15,614 nucleotides of DNA from Sporosarcina sp. (GCA_029263945.1 JARIDM010000143.1:1-15614); one strand, 5' to 3'. Shown: positions 1 to 8,041, counted from the stretch's first letter. Numbers and translations: made by a program. Notes: generated by a model from the sequence alone, not told the origin.

Positions 1-1560
1 TACTGTATCGATCTCTTATTATCGCAAGCATTAGGCAAAGAAATACTCATACTCGTGCTTCAGAAATGGCAAGAAGAAAAATGTTTGAGTGAGACCCGCG
101 AAATTGTGACGACGTTTTTAAATGAAAACAAAATCCAACTCGTCAACAGTCGGAAGCAAGAAATGATTGCGCGACTTGCGTTTATCCGTGCCAGGCGAAA
201 AAGTAATGAAACATTATTCAAGGAATACGAAAAGCAAATCATTAGGAAACAAAGCCTTTTTGTTCAAGGGCAAGTGTTAGCAAAACATTTATTTAAAGGT
301 CGTGGGGCATTAGAAGAAGATTATGTAACGCTGCAATTGCTCGTTTCCCAACAAGAAGTTGCGCATCAGTCAAATGCTTCTTTAGATGAATTGGCTGGTC
401 GAATTATTGACAACTTTGAAAAAATCACTTTTTTGCCGATTGTAGATAAACGCTTTTTAAAACAAACGTTATACAACCATCTTGTGCCAGCGTTTTTCAG
501 GATTGCTTTTAACGTTCCACTCGTGAATCCTTTAACAGAGCGTATTAAAGAGGAATACAAAGAACTTTTTAAATTTGTTGAACTAGCACTCTCTCCATTG
601 GCTATGTGGACAGGGCAAAAATTAAGCGATGAAGAAGTCGGTTTTTTCACATTGCACTTTGGCGGTTATCTTGAAAAGAATAAAAAGCCGAGAAGCGAAA
701 AACTGCGTGCCATTATTGCATGTTCGAATGGGATTAGTTCTTCCCTCATGTTAAAAGCGCAACTCAATGAGATGTTCCCGGACATATTGCTCTCTAGCGT
801 TCATACAGTAAGTGAAATTGCAGAAATCCCAGTGAGTGAGTATGATTTAATATTTTCAACGGTCGAAATTACATCTTTGAAACCTGTTTATGTTGTGCGT
901 CCACTTTTATCGCAAGCAGAGAAGAATCATTTATTTCAAGCGATTGCTTCTGATTTTTCACATAAAGATTTTAACCACGTTTCAGTAGAGGAAATTATAA
1001 AGGTCATTAAGAAGCATGCAACCGTAAAGAATGAGGACGCGTTGTTCTCAGAGTTAGTCAATGTTTTACACTTACAAAATACCGAGAAAGGGAGGTATGC
1101 ACCAATGCTTTCCGAGCTATTAACAAAAGACATGATTCAGTTTACGAATGAACAGATTGGGTGGACGGATGCAATTTTGCAAGCTGCACAACCCCTAGTT
1201 GATACTGGAAAAGTTAACACGAGTTATGTAGAAGCAATGATAAATAGCGTGAAAGAATTAGGCCCCTATATTCATGTAGGAAAAGGCATTGCAATACCAC
1301 ACGCCAGACCAGAAGCAGGTGTGAATGAAATCGGCATGTCATTTCTACGAACGACGACACCTGTACGCTTGTTGGATAAAGAAGACCATCAGATTGACAT
1401 TTTTATTTGCATCGCCGCGATCGATAGCGAAGCTCATTTAAAAGCACTCTCTCATTTAACAAGAATTTTAGGTGATAATGCAAAGCTTGGGAAATTAAAA
1501 GAAGCCACAACAGCGGAAGAAATATTGAATATTATAAAAAAAGGAGAAGATCAATCATGA
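1..1560 (+). CDS. PRD-containing transcriptional regulator (BglG/MtlR/LicR type) with PTS EIIB and EIIA domains, 5'-truncated
   Basis: The reading frame is open from base 1, so the N-terminal DNA-binding helix-turn-helix part lies outside the window; a GTG at 55 is unlikely to be the start. Counting base 1 as codon 1, the order is a degenerate PRD1 (about 20-125), PRD2 (about 135-230) with His160 (YNHLVP) and His219 (TLHFGG), a Gat-type EIIB domain with Cys241 (CSNGISSS), and a Fru/Mtl-type EIIA domain with His434 (IPHARPEA). Family members are activators whose activity is set by PTS phosphorylation of PRD, EIIB and EIIA residues. The stop overlaps the start of the EIIB gene (ATGA), and the stretch before it carries that gene's AAGGAG site, so regulator and transporter are co-expressed. 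It probably controls the downstream PTS-transketolase genes. PRD1 seems to lack both usual histidines (Arg58 and Gln112 in their places). The family call is firm; the target is inferred. Confidence 0.9.
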   Translation, partial: YCIDLLLSQALGKEILILVLQKWQEEKCLSETREIVTTFLNENKIQLVNSRKQEMIARLAFIRARRKSNETLFKEYEKQIIRKQSLFVQGQVLAKHLFKGRGALEEDYVTLQLLVSQQEVAHQSNASLDELAGRIIDNFEKITFLPIVDKRFLKQTLYNHLVPAFFRIAFNVPLVNPLTERIKEEYKELFKFVELALSPLAMWTGQKLSDEEVGFFTLHFGGYLEKNKKPRSEKLRAIIACSNGISSSLMLKAQLNEMFPDILLSSVHTVSEIAEIPVSEYDLIFSTVEITSLKPVYVVRPLLSQAEKNHLFQAIASDFSHKDFNHVSVEEIIKVIKKHATVKNEDALFSELVNVLHLQNTEKGRYAPMLSELLTKDMIQFTNEQIGWTDAILQAAQPLVDTGKVNTSYVEAMINSVKELGPYIHVGKGIAIPHARPEAGVNEIGMSFLRTTTPVRLLDKEDHQIDIFICIAAIDSEAHLKALSHLTRILGDNAKLGKLKEATTAEEILNIIKKGEDQS

Positions 1561-1838
1561 AAATTCTTACAGTATGTGGATCAGGATTAGGCACAAGTTT
1601 TATGGTGGAAATGAATATCAATCAAATTTTAGGTGAGTTAGGGGTTACAGATGTGGAGGTTAATCACTCTGATTTAAGTTCAGCAACGCCAGGAGATGCG
1701 GATGTGTTTTTCTTAGCAAAAGACATTGCAGAAGGCGGCGCTCATCTAGGAAATGTGATTGTCTTGGACAGTATTATCGACATGGACGAACTGCGTGCCA
1801 AGGTGACACAAGTAATGAATGATCACGGAAAGATCTAA
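1557..1838 (+). CDS. PTS sugar transporter EIIB subunit, ascorbate (Ula/Sga) type
   Basis: A 93-residue cytoplasmic phosphocarrier. The N-terminus MKILTVCGSGLGTS is the EIIB P-loop with the phosphorylated cysteine at residue 7. The protein passes phosphate from an EIIA to the sugar during transport by the EIIC partner. Length and motif fit the UlaB/SgaB group of single-domain EIIB proteins. It overlaps the regulator stop by four bases (ATGA) and is followed 22 bases later by the EIIC gene, so the three genes are probably translated together. No stand-alone EIIA gene is in view; the donor may be the EIIA domain of the regulator or a protein encoded elsewhere. Ascorbate specificity is a family label, not shown by the sequence. 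Confidence 0.9.
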   Translation: MKILTVCGSGLGTSFMVEMNINQILGELGVTDVEVNHSDLSSATPGDADVFFLAKDIAEGGAHLGNVIVLDSIIDMDELRAKVTQVMNDHGKI

Positions 1839-1860
1839 CAATTTGAAGGGGGAATAGGCG

Positions 1861-3234
1861 ATGAACAATCTATTAAGTATACTTGTTGATATTTTAAGCC
1901 AACCTGCGATACTCGTTGCAATGATTGCTTTAATTGGTTTAATCGCACAGCGTAAAAACGTTTCAGATACGTTAAAAGGAACAACGAAGACCTTTGTTGG
2001 TTTCCTCGTCATTGCAGCAGGTGCGGGAATCTTGCAAGGTGCACTGGCCCCGTTTGGTGACATGTTTGAACATGCTTTCAACGTCGCAGGGGTTGTGCCG
2101 AATAATGAGGCCATCGTTGCAATGGCGCTGACTGAATACGGGACAACAACCGCGTTAATCATGTTCTTTGGGATGATTGCCAACATTTTAATTGCGCGTT
2201 TTACAAAGTTTAAATACATCTTTTTAACAGGGCATCATACACTTTATCTAGCCTGTATGCTCGCTGTAATTATGGCGGTTGCCGGATTTAGCACAGTTCC
2301 GTTAATCATTGCGGGTTCTGTTGCGCTTGGAATCATTATGACGTTGTCACCAGCAATATTACAGCCATTTATGCGTAAATTGACTGGCAATGACAATGTT
2401 GCTTTAGGTCACTTCAGTGCGGTTGGTTATGCACTTAGTGCACTGGTAGGTAAAGCTGTCAAAGGCAAAAAGAAGCCCGTTTCAACTGAGGAAATTAACT
2501 TCCCTAAAGGGCTTGGTTTTTTACGGGACAGTACTGTGAGTATCGCGTTAACAATGATTGTGATTTATGTCGTTGTTGCGTTGTTTGCAGGACCAGCTTA
2601 TATAGAAGCTGAACTCAGTGAAGGCACGAATTTCCTTGTGTTTTCAGTTATTCAAGGCGGTACATTTGCAGCAGGCGTATTCGTGATTTTAGCAGGGGTT
2701 CGTTTAGTGTTGGCTGAAATCGTACCAGCATTCAAAGGAATCTCCACAAAATTGGTGCCAAATGCAAAGCCAGCACTTGATGTTCCGATTATTTATCCAT
2801 ATGCACCAAACGCGGTATTAATCGGTTTCTTCTCAAGTTTTGTCGGCGGAATTGTTAGTATGGCGATCATGGCCTTTACAGGCGGTGTCATTATTCTGCC
2901 AGGCGTTGTGCCGCACTTCTTTACAGGTGCAGCGGCAGGCGTATTCGGAAATGCTACAGGGGGTATTCGAGGCGCAGTTGCAGGGTCGTTTGTGAACGGA
3001 ATCCTTATCTCGTTCTTACCCGTGTTCTTAATGCCAGTACTTGGAGATTTAGGTTTTGCGAACTCAACGTTCTCAGATACAGACTTTGGCGTTTCAGGAA
3101 TCTTCTTTGGTACGTTGGCTAACTATGCAGGACCTATTGCCATCACAGTCAGCCTTGTCGTCATTCTTGGCCTGATGGTTGGTGCTGGGTTGTTCGACAA
3201 AAAGAAAGGGAAATCAGTACCAGAATCTAAATAA
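1861..3234 (+). CDS. PTS sugar transporter EIIC subunit, ascorbate (UlaA/SgaT) family
   Basis: A 457-residue integral membrane permease of the PTS ascorbate-galactitol superfamily, with roughly ten hydrophobic segments and a short lysine-rich tail ending KKKGKSVPESK. The length is close to that of the UlaA family (about 460 residues). Family-like features are the N-terminal ILSQPAILVAMIALIGL segment, the GHHTLYLACM stretch with His125 and His126, and the glycine-rich FFTGAAAGVFGNATGG loop. It would carry the sugar across the membrane while EIIB phosphorylates it. A GGGGGA-type ribosome binding site precedes the ATG. It sits directly after EIIB and before a split transketolase, so the imported sugar phosphate probably feeds the pentose phosphate pathway. 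The family assignment is strong; the substrate is unknown because no UlaD/E/F/G-type catabolic enzymes are in the window. Confidence 0.9.
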   Translation: MNNLLSILVDILSQPAILVAMIALIGLIAQRKNVSDTLKGTTKTFVGFLVIAAGAGILQGALAPFGDMFEHAFNVAGVVPNNEAIVAMALTEYGTTTALIMFFGMIANILIARFTKFKYIFLTGHHTLYLACMLAVIMAVAGFSTVPLIIAGSVALGIIMTLSPAILQPFMRKLTGNDNVALGHFSAVGYALSALVGKAVKGKKKPVSTEEINFPKGLGFLRDSTVSIALTMIVIYVVVALFAGPAYIEAELSEGTNFLVFSVIQGGTFAAGVFVILAGVRLVLAEIVPAFKGISTKLVPNAKPALDVPIIYPYAPNAVLIGFFSSFVGGIVSMAIMAFTGGVIILPGVVPHFFTGAAAGVFGNATGGIRGAVAGSFVNGILISFLPVFLMPVLGDLGFANSTFSDTDFGVSGIFFGTLANYAGPIAITVSLVVILGLMVGAGLFDKKKGKSVPESK

Positions 3235-3245
3235 CAGTGAGGCCG

Positions 3246-3290
3246 AAAGCTTGGGACAAGTAAATAACCAGATGTGCTTTCCCAGGCTTT
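3246..3290 (+). terminator. Intergenic hairpin between EIIC and transketolase, possible attenuator or weak terminator
   Basis: AAAGCTTGGGA (3246-3256) pairs with TCCCAGGCTTT (3280-3290) over 11 bp with one G-U pair, and an inner AAG/CTT pairing (3258-3260 with 3277-3279) extends it. The downstream tract TTTTGAGTATTATTT is broken, so full termination is doubtful. It may lower transketolase expression relative to the PTS genes or protect the mRNA end. Confidence 0.5.
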
Positions 3291-3322
3291 TGAGTATTAT
3301 TTAAAAAAAGGAGCGTACATTC

Positions 3323-4165
3323 ATGCTAGCAAAAGATTTAGAAACAGCAGCAAAGCAAATTAGATTGTATACATTGAAGGAATTGAAAGCTTTAGGTTTC
3401 GGCCATTTTGGTGGTAGTTTATCGATCGTCGAAGCACTTTCTGTCATTTACGGCAAACATTTAAACGTGAACAAAGAAACCGCAAAAGATCCTAATCGGG
3501 ACTATTTTGTTTTATCGAAAGGTCACGGCGGTCCTGCACTTTATGCAACGTTATTCCTCAAGAATTTCTTCACTGAAGACGTGCTTTATACACTTAACCA
3601 AAACGGTACATCATTGCCTTCACATCCAGACCGTAATTTAACACCGGGTGTTGACATGACTTGTGGTTCGTTAGGACAAGGCATATCCGCAGCTACAGGC
3701 ATTGCTTATGGGAATAAGCTCGCAGGCCTGGACAATAAAACCTATTGTATTGTCGGAGATGGCGAATTAAATGAGGGGCAATGTTGGGAAGCATTCCAGT
3801 TTGCTTCACATCACAAATTAGAAAACTTAATTGTGCTGTTAGATGACAATAAAAAACAATTGGATGGGTTGACAAAAGACATTATTGATCCGCTAGATTT
3901 TGTTGCTAAATTTAAAGCATTTGGTTTTGAAACGGTGAAAGTGGATGGGAACTCCGTTGATGCCATTGATAAAGCGATTCAACAAGCGAAGGCAAACAAA
4001 GGGAAACCACAGGCGATCATTCTAGATACGATCAAAGGACAAGGGGTTAAACACCTTGAAGAAAAGGCGGACAATCACCATGTACGTCCAAATGATGAAG
4101 ACTGGAAAGCGATCAATGAAGCGATTGAAAAACTTGAAAAAGAACTAGAAGGAGTGCTTGTATAA
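3323..4165 (+). CDS. Transketolase, N-terminal (thiamine diphosphate pyrophosphate-binding) subunit
   Basis: A 280-residue first half of a split transketolase, which moves two-carbon units between ketose and aldose phosphates in the pentose phosphate pathway. Visible motifs are SKGHGGPALY, the GSLGQGISAATG loop, and the thiamine diphosphate motif starting GDGELNEG at residues 145-152. That motif closes with the metal-binding Asn176 in DDNKKQLDG. An ATG after AAAGGAG is a good start, with an 11-base spacer. The stop and the next ATG share one base (TAATG), so the two halves are translationally coupled and should form the active heteromer. It lies 88 bases after the PTS EIIC gene, with a hairpin between. 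Full-length transketolase is one chain of about 660 residues; two-gene forms are common in bacteria, so the split is natural rather than a frameshift. Confidence 0.95.
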   Translation: MLAKDLETAAKQIRLYTLKELKALGFGHFGGSLSIVEALSVIYGKHLNVNKETAKDPNRDYFVLSKGHGGPALYATLFLKNFFTEDVLYTLNQNGTSLPSHPDRNLTPGVDMTCGSLGQGISAATGIAYGNKLAGLDNKTYCIVGDGELNEGQCWEAFQFASHHKLENLIVLLDDNKKQLDGLTKDIIDPLDFVAKFKAFGFETVKVDGNSVDAIDKAIQQAKANKGKPQAIILDTIKGQGVKHLEEKADNHHVRPNDEDWKAINEAIEKLEKELEGVLV

Positions 4166-5109
4166 TGACTTTAATTCTTGAGCAAACCGAAAAAGAAATG
4201 CGCCAGGTCTATGCTGAAACGGTATACGAATTGGCTCAACAAGATCCGAAAGTGATTGTCATGGAAGCCGATTTAAGTAGTTCGATGTCTACAGGATCTT
4301 TAAAAGAAACATTGCCTGGCCAATATGTAAATGTAGGCATTATGGAAGCGAATATGATGAGTATGGCGGCTGGGCTAAGTGTGACAGGCAGAAAACCTTT
4401 TCTTCATTCATTCGGCCAGTTTTTAACAAGAAGAGCATTTGACCAACTCTTTGTCTCCTTAGGTTATGCCCAACTATCGGCAGTACTCGTTGGTTCTGAT
4501 GCTGGTGTTACTGCAGAACATAACGGCGGAACGCATATGACATTTGAAGATATGGGGCTCATGAGAAGTGTACCAAAAGCTTCTGTTTATGAAGCGAGCG
4601 ACCCAACTCTTTTGAAGTACTTACTCAAAAAGGGTTATGCAGAAGGCGGACTTCACTATATTCGTACAATTCGTAAAGCAACAGCGAAACTTTATGATGA
4701 AGATACAAACTTTGAAAAAGCCCAAGTATTAAGAGAAGGTAATGATGTCACAATTGTTGCAAGTGGAATTATGGTTGTAGAAGCGCTTCAAGCAGCGGAA
4801 ACATTAAAAGAAGAAGGAATCGAAGCCACTGTTATCGATATGTTCTACATAAAACCACTTGATGGGGAAACACTTCTCAAAGCAGCGAAGAAAACGGGTA
4901 AAGTCGTCACTGCAGAGAATCATAATGTGAACAACGGTTTAGGCAGTGCGGTGTGTGAATACCTTGCTGAAAACCATCCTGTACCTGTGCGTAGAATCGG
5001 CGTCAAAGAGCAATTTGGACAAGTCGGATTAACACCTTATTTACAAGAAGTATATGAGTTAACTGCAGCAGATATTGTCAAAGCAGCAAAAGAATTAGTC
5101 ACTAAATAA
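4165..5109 (+). CDS. Transketolase, C-terminal (pyrimidine-binding) subunit
   Basis: A 314-residue second half of a split transketolase. The pyrimidine-binding domain carries GIMEANMMSMAAGL, whose Glu61 corresponds to the glutamate that activates thiamine diphosphate. It is followed by LHSFGQFLTRRAFDQ and the GVTAEHNGGTHMTFEDMGLMR loop. The C-terminal third (from about residue 190) is the transketolase C domain (VTIVASGIMVVEALQAAETL and VVTAENHNVNNGLG). The gene begins inside the stop codon of the N-terminal subunit gene, and a strong terminator follows it two bases after its stop, making it the last gene of the PTS operon. A related possibility is a DXS-like enzyme, but the paired short subunits and the sugar PTS context favour transketolase. 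Confidence 0.95.
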   Translation: MTLILEQTEKEMRQVYAETVYELAQQDPKVIVMEADLSSSMSTGSLKETLPGQYVNVGIMEANMMSMAAGLSVTGRKPFLHSFGQFLTRRAFDQLFVSLGYAQLSAVLVGSDAGVTAEHNGGTHMTFEDMGLMRSVPKASVYEASDPTLLKYLLKKGYAEGGLHYIRTIRKATAKLYDEDTNFEKAQVLREGNDVTIVASGIMVVEALQAAETLKEEGIEATVIDMFYIKPLDGETLLKAAKKTGKVVTAENHNVNNGLGSAVCEYLAENHPVPVRRIGVKEQFGQVGLTPYLQEVYELTAADIVKAAKELVTK

Positions 5110-5110
5110 C

Positions 5111-5153
5111 AAAATCTGGATCCTACTCTGTACAATGGTAGGGTCCAGATTTT
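5111..5153 (+). terminator. Rho-independent terminator of the PTS-transketolase operon
   Basis: A 16-bp stem with a single G-U pair joins AAAATCTGGATCCTAC (5111-5126) and GTAGGGTCCAGATTTT (5138-5153) around an 11-base loop. The right arm ends in a run of Ts (5150-5155). Confidence 0.9.
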
Positions 5154-5177
5154 TAATTGCAAAAGGAGGTTAATTGC

Positions 5178-5972
5178 ATGTATATAACTGAATACCATCA
5201 TCATACCGATAATTCATTTGACTCGAAGGCAAGTATGTTTGATGTTTGTGCAGCAGCCGTAGAAAAAGGCATTGACGAAATTTGTTTCACCGAGCATTTT
5301 GCTGTTAATCCCAAATTGCCTACCTATGGTCATATGAATTTCGAACGGTATTTTTCACAAATTGCTGCCTGTCGTAAGCAGTATGAAGGCCAATTAATCA
5401 TTAAAGCTGGGATTGAACTTTGTGAGCCGCATTTGTTAACAAAAGAATATGCAGCGGCATTAGATGGACTAGCGTTAGATTTTGTTATGGGGTCTGTGCA
5501 TAATATACAAGAAACAAAATTGCGCACTTATCTAGTAGGTAAAGATGTGGAGACCCTTTACCGCGCTTATTTTGAAGAAATACTTCAATTGGTTTCGAAC
5601 GCTGACATAGATGTACTCGCACATTTAGATTTAATGAAACGTTATGCAATCGACACGATTGGCAACTATCAACCAGCTGAATTTCAACCGATGATTGAAG
5701 CCATTTTAAAGAAAGCGATTGAACGCGGGATTGGTATTGAGATTAATACTTCTGGCTTGGCAAATAAAAAGCTGAATGAACCATTTCCGTCCGTAGAAGT
5801 ATTGAAAATGTACCAAGCACTCGGAGGAGAAATCCTCACCATTGGATCAGATTCACATCGTGCTGATACGGTAGGTGCTTATCTAGATGAAGCCATTGCA
5901 CTTGCGAAGGAAGTAGGCTTTGACGCTGTGTATACGTTTGAAAAAAGAAAGCCAGTGCGCATACCAATATAA
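5178..5972 (+). CDS. PHP-domain phosphatase, histidinol-phosphatase (HisJ/HisK-like) family
   Basis: A 264-residue metal-dependent phosphoesterase. The PHP metal ligands are visible in order: HHHT at 7-10, TEHF with Glu39 and His40, GIE with Glu80, GSVH with His108, AHLD with His149, and GSDSH with Asp225 and His227. The ATG at 5178 is chosen over an upstream in-frame TTG (5157) because AAAGGAGGT (5162-5170) sits seven bases before the ATG. Histidinol phosphatase, the penultimate enzyme of histidine synthesis, is the usual label. No other his gene is nearby, so a different small phosphate ester is possible. It follows the transketolase terminator almost at once, leaving little room for its own promoter. 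The family is firm; the substrate is not. Confidence 0.88.
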   Translation: MYITEYHHHTDNSFDSKASMFDVCAAAVEKGIDEICFTEHFAVNPKLPTYGHMNFERYFSQIAACRKQYEGQLIIKAGIELCEPHLLTKEYAAALDGLALDFVMGSVHNIQETKLRTYLVGKDVETLYRAYFEEILQLVSNADIDVLAHLDLMKRYAIDTIGNYQPAEFQPMIEAILKKAIERGIGIEINTSGLANKKLNEPFPSVEVLKMYQALGGEILTIGSDSHRADTVGAYLDEAIALAKEVGFDAVYTFEKRKPVRIPI

Positions 5973-5995
5973 ATGTTAAAAACGTTTAAAAAAGT

Positions 5996-6033
5996 AAACC
6001 ACTCTTTTGCATAAGCACGAGGAGTGGTTTTTC
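5996..6033 (+). terminator. Rho-independent terminator after the PHP phosphatase gene
   Basis: AAACCACTC (5996-6004) pairs with GAGTGGTTT (6022-6030). An inner TGC/GCA helix (6008-6010 with 6015-6017) caps it, and a T run follows (6028-6032). Confidence 0.85.
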
Positions 6034-6106
6034 CTGCATTTTAACATAAAATACTATCTTCTATTTATGTATATCTATAGAATAAAAAACAAGGAGTGTG
6101 ATTCAG

Positions 6107-7996
6107 ATGCTTGGACGTAATGATCCTTGTTTATGTGGCAGCGGCAAAAAGTACAAAAAGTGCTGCGCCTTGAAAAATGAACCTTCCACTGAAAAACTTG
6201 CAGAGGAAGAATTAGAACGCATTATTGCTGGCTATTATGATCAAATTGTGAGTGATCGAAAGAATATATCAGCACTAGAATACCGTGAACGTCAATGGGC
6301 GATGCGATTAAGCGAAATGATTGAAGCGGATGATCTTCAACAAGCTGTATTCGATTACTATGTTTTTGTAGAGCGACTAGATTTGTGGAATCGATACATT
6401 TTAAAAGTGTTGAATGGCGCTGTTCGATCTTCTACACAGAAAGTTTTACAGGGGTGGCGTGAACCTATCGTGTTATTAGGAAAAGTTACTCAATATGGAA
6501 AAGCTTATGTGGACGTTGCGGAAACATTAGGGGATAAAACCTATCGACTCCTTTTGCCAACTGATTTTGAAATTAAAGAAAATGAATCGGTAGATACGTA
6601 TGTATTTGGAATTGTGCTTCCAGATACAAGAACGTATGACAATGGCGCCATGGTGTTAAATGGCCTGAATGTAATTAGCACAAAAGACGACTCATTTGTG
6701 AAACAAGTAGAGAAACTTGCAGAGGAGAGCGGGAAATCTTCAAGCTATGCGTTCTTTAAAGCGCATATGTTAGACGTTCATGAAATGATTGCAGCTTGGT
6801 ACAAGTTTAAAGACGAAGTAGATGCGAATGAAAAATTGGACTTGCCACGCCAACATCAACAAGTGGTCGATAAAATTGACGAGACTGTTGAAGATTTAGG
6901 GTTGTCCGAAGATGCAATTGAGTTTATGAAGAACGCGGCTTTGACTTATTTATATAGAGAAGATCCAGGCTTCCGCAAACCTGGTGTGATTGCAGCAGCA
7001 GCGTTTAAAGTTGCGGATGAATTCGACACACTCGATGAACAGTTCTTTTCACAGGCAGAGATTGCAGCGTTGTTTGATGTGTCTGTGAGTTCTTTCATGA
7101 AGCATGTCGATAAAATGGGGGACGTTATTTTAAATCTTCTTGATGAAATTGACGCGCAAGAACAGAATTCACCAGAATTTTCGTATTCATTTGGCAAAGA
7201 TCCTCGTATCACTGAAAAGTTCAACTGGGAAATGTTGTGTAAATCGAGTCGACTTGGAGATTTGTCTATGGAAGATTTACAAGTCATGATGAACGAAAAT
7301 ATGAATGAACCATTCACACCTGTTAATCGACAAGAGGAAGCACAGTGGCTTGCCTATGAAGCTTACGACACAGAAGAGGAAAAAGAACGCATCGCTTTAG
7401 GGAAAAAGGCCTTTTCGCTTGATAAGGAAAATGTGGATGCGCTGCTGTTGAAGTTGGAAACCGTTTCGTCCCTTGAAAAAGTGGAGGCGCTCTATAAACA
7501 AGCCATTGAATTAGGCACCCACAGCTTTGATACAGATGTCGACCAAGTATGGCGACTTGTGACGAACCGACCGTATCTACGAGCCATTTTTTCTTATGGG
7601 ATTTGGCTTTACGAACAAAATCGGTTTAAAGAAGCGGCACTGCAGTTTGAACAATTGCTTGAATTAAATCCTTTTGACGAGCAAGGGGTACGTTATTTAG
7701 TCGTCGCTGCGCACCTGCACGCGGGGAATAAGAAACGTGCTTCAGCGCTGATTCAGTCTCACGAAGGATTTTCTGAAGAAGATGCTCCCTCCCTTTATTT
7801 AGAATGGTTGATTGCAAGAGAAAATCCGGTAAAAGCAGATGCGCTATTGGAGGCGGCAATGCAAGCGAATCCCATTGTGGATAGGCTAATGAAAGAAGAC
7901 GGAAAAATGGCACCCTATCCGAGACAAGCATCGGCGGCACCAGGTTCGTCTAATGAAGCATTGTATATTTGGTATTTAATTCAACCGAGCGTGTAA
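6107..7996 (+). CDS. SEC-C metal-binding motif protein with C-terminal TPR-like repeats
   Basis: A 629-residue protein of unknown role. The very N-terminus is a SEC-C motif, CLCGSGKKYKKCC (Cys8, Cys10, Cys19, Cys20), the zinc-binding element also found at the C-terminus of SecA. Residues about 40-430 are acidic and mostly helical without a family I recognise. The last third has TPR-like helical pairs, such as the one beginning IWLYEQNRFKEAALQFEQLL followed by an LNPFDEQG turn. An in-frame GTG lies nine bases upstream, but with AAGGAG at 6091-6096 only the ATG leaves a sensible spacer (10 bases, against 1 for the GTG). There is no signal peptide or membrane segment, so it is cytoplasmic. It stands alone between a terminator and a palindromic promoter. 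A role in binding proteins, nucleic acid or the ribosome is only a guess. Confidence 0.85.
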   Translation: MLGRNDPCLCGSGKKYKKCCALKNEPSTEKLAEEELERIIAGYYDQIVSDRKNISALEYRERQWAMRLSEMIEADDLQQAVFDYYVFVERLDLWNRYILKVLNGAVRSSTQKVLQGWREPIVLLGKVTQYGKAYVDVAETLGDKTYRLLLPTDFEIKENESVDTYVFGIVLPDTRTYDNGAMVLNGLNVISTKDDSFVKQVEKLAEESGKSSSYAFFKAHMLDVHEMIAAWYKFKDEVDANEKLDLPRQHQQVVDKIDETVEDLGLSEDAIEFMKNAALTYLYREDPGFRKPGVIAAAAFKVADEFDTLDEQFFSQAEIAALFDVSVSSFMKHVDKMGDVILNLLDEIDAQEQNSPEFSYSFGKDPRITEKFNWEMLCKSSRLGDLSMEDLQVMMNENMNEPFTPVNRQEEAQWLAYEAYDTEEEKERIALGKKAFSLDKENVDALLLKLETVSSLEKVEALYKQAIELGTHSFDTDVDQVWRLVTNRPYLRAIFSYGIWLYEQNRFKEAALQFEQLLELNPFDEQGVRYLVVAAHLHAGNKKRASALIQSHEGFSEEDAPSLYLEWLIARENPVKADALLEAAMQANPIVDRLMKEDGKMAPYPRQASAAPGSSNEALYIWYLIQPSV

Positions 7997-8041
7997 TGTA
8001 TTATCGTCATGTGAAATCCGATAAATGAAGAGGCATAAAAT

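Noticed and set aside
1746..2219. 157-residue minus-strand open frame opposite the EIIB-EIIC genes
   Set aside because: It lies opposite well-conserved coding sequence, resembles no family I know, and lacks a ribosome binding site; treated as chance.
4163..4167. Possible frameshift splitting a single transketolase gene
   Set aside because: Each half has a complete set of its own domain motifs, the downstream start is well formed, and two-gene transketolases are a known natural arrangement.
5977..5990. Cre-like sequence TAAAAACGTTTAAA after the PHP gene
   Set aside because: It fits 12 of 14 cre positions but misses the G and C at positions 2 and 13, and it lies downstream of a gene just before a terminator, with no promoter to act on.
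6041..6083. Possible promoter for the SEC-C gene in the AT-rich leader (TTAACA with TATGTA)
   Set aside because: The spacing is 19 bases and the -10 is weak; a promoter is expected in this leader but its boxes cannot be assigned with confidence.
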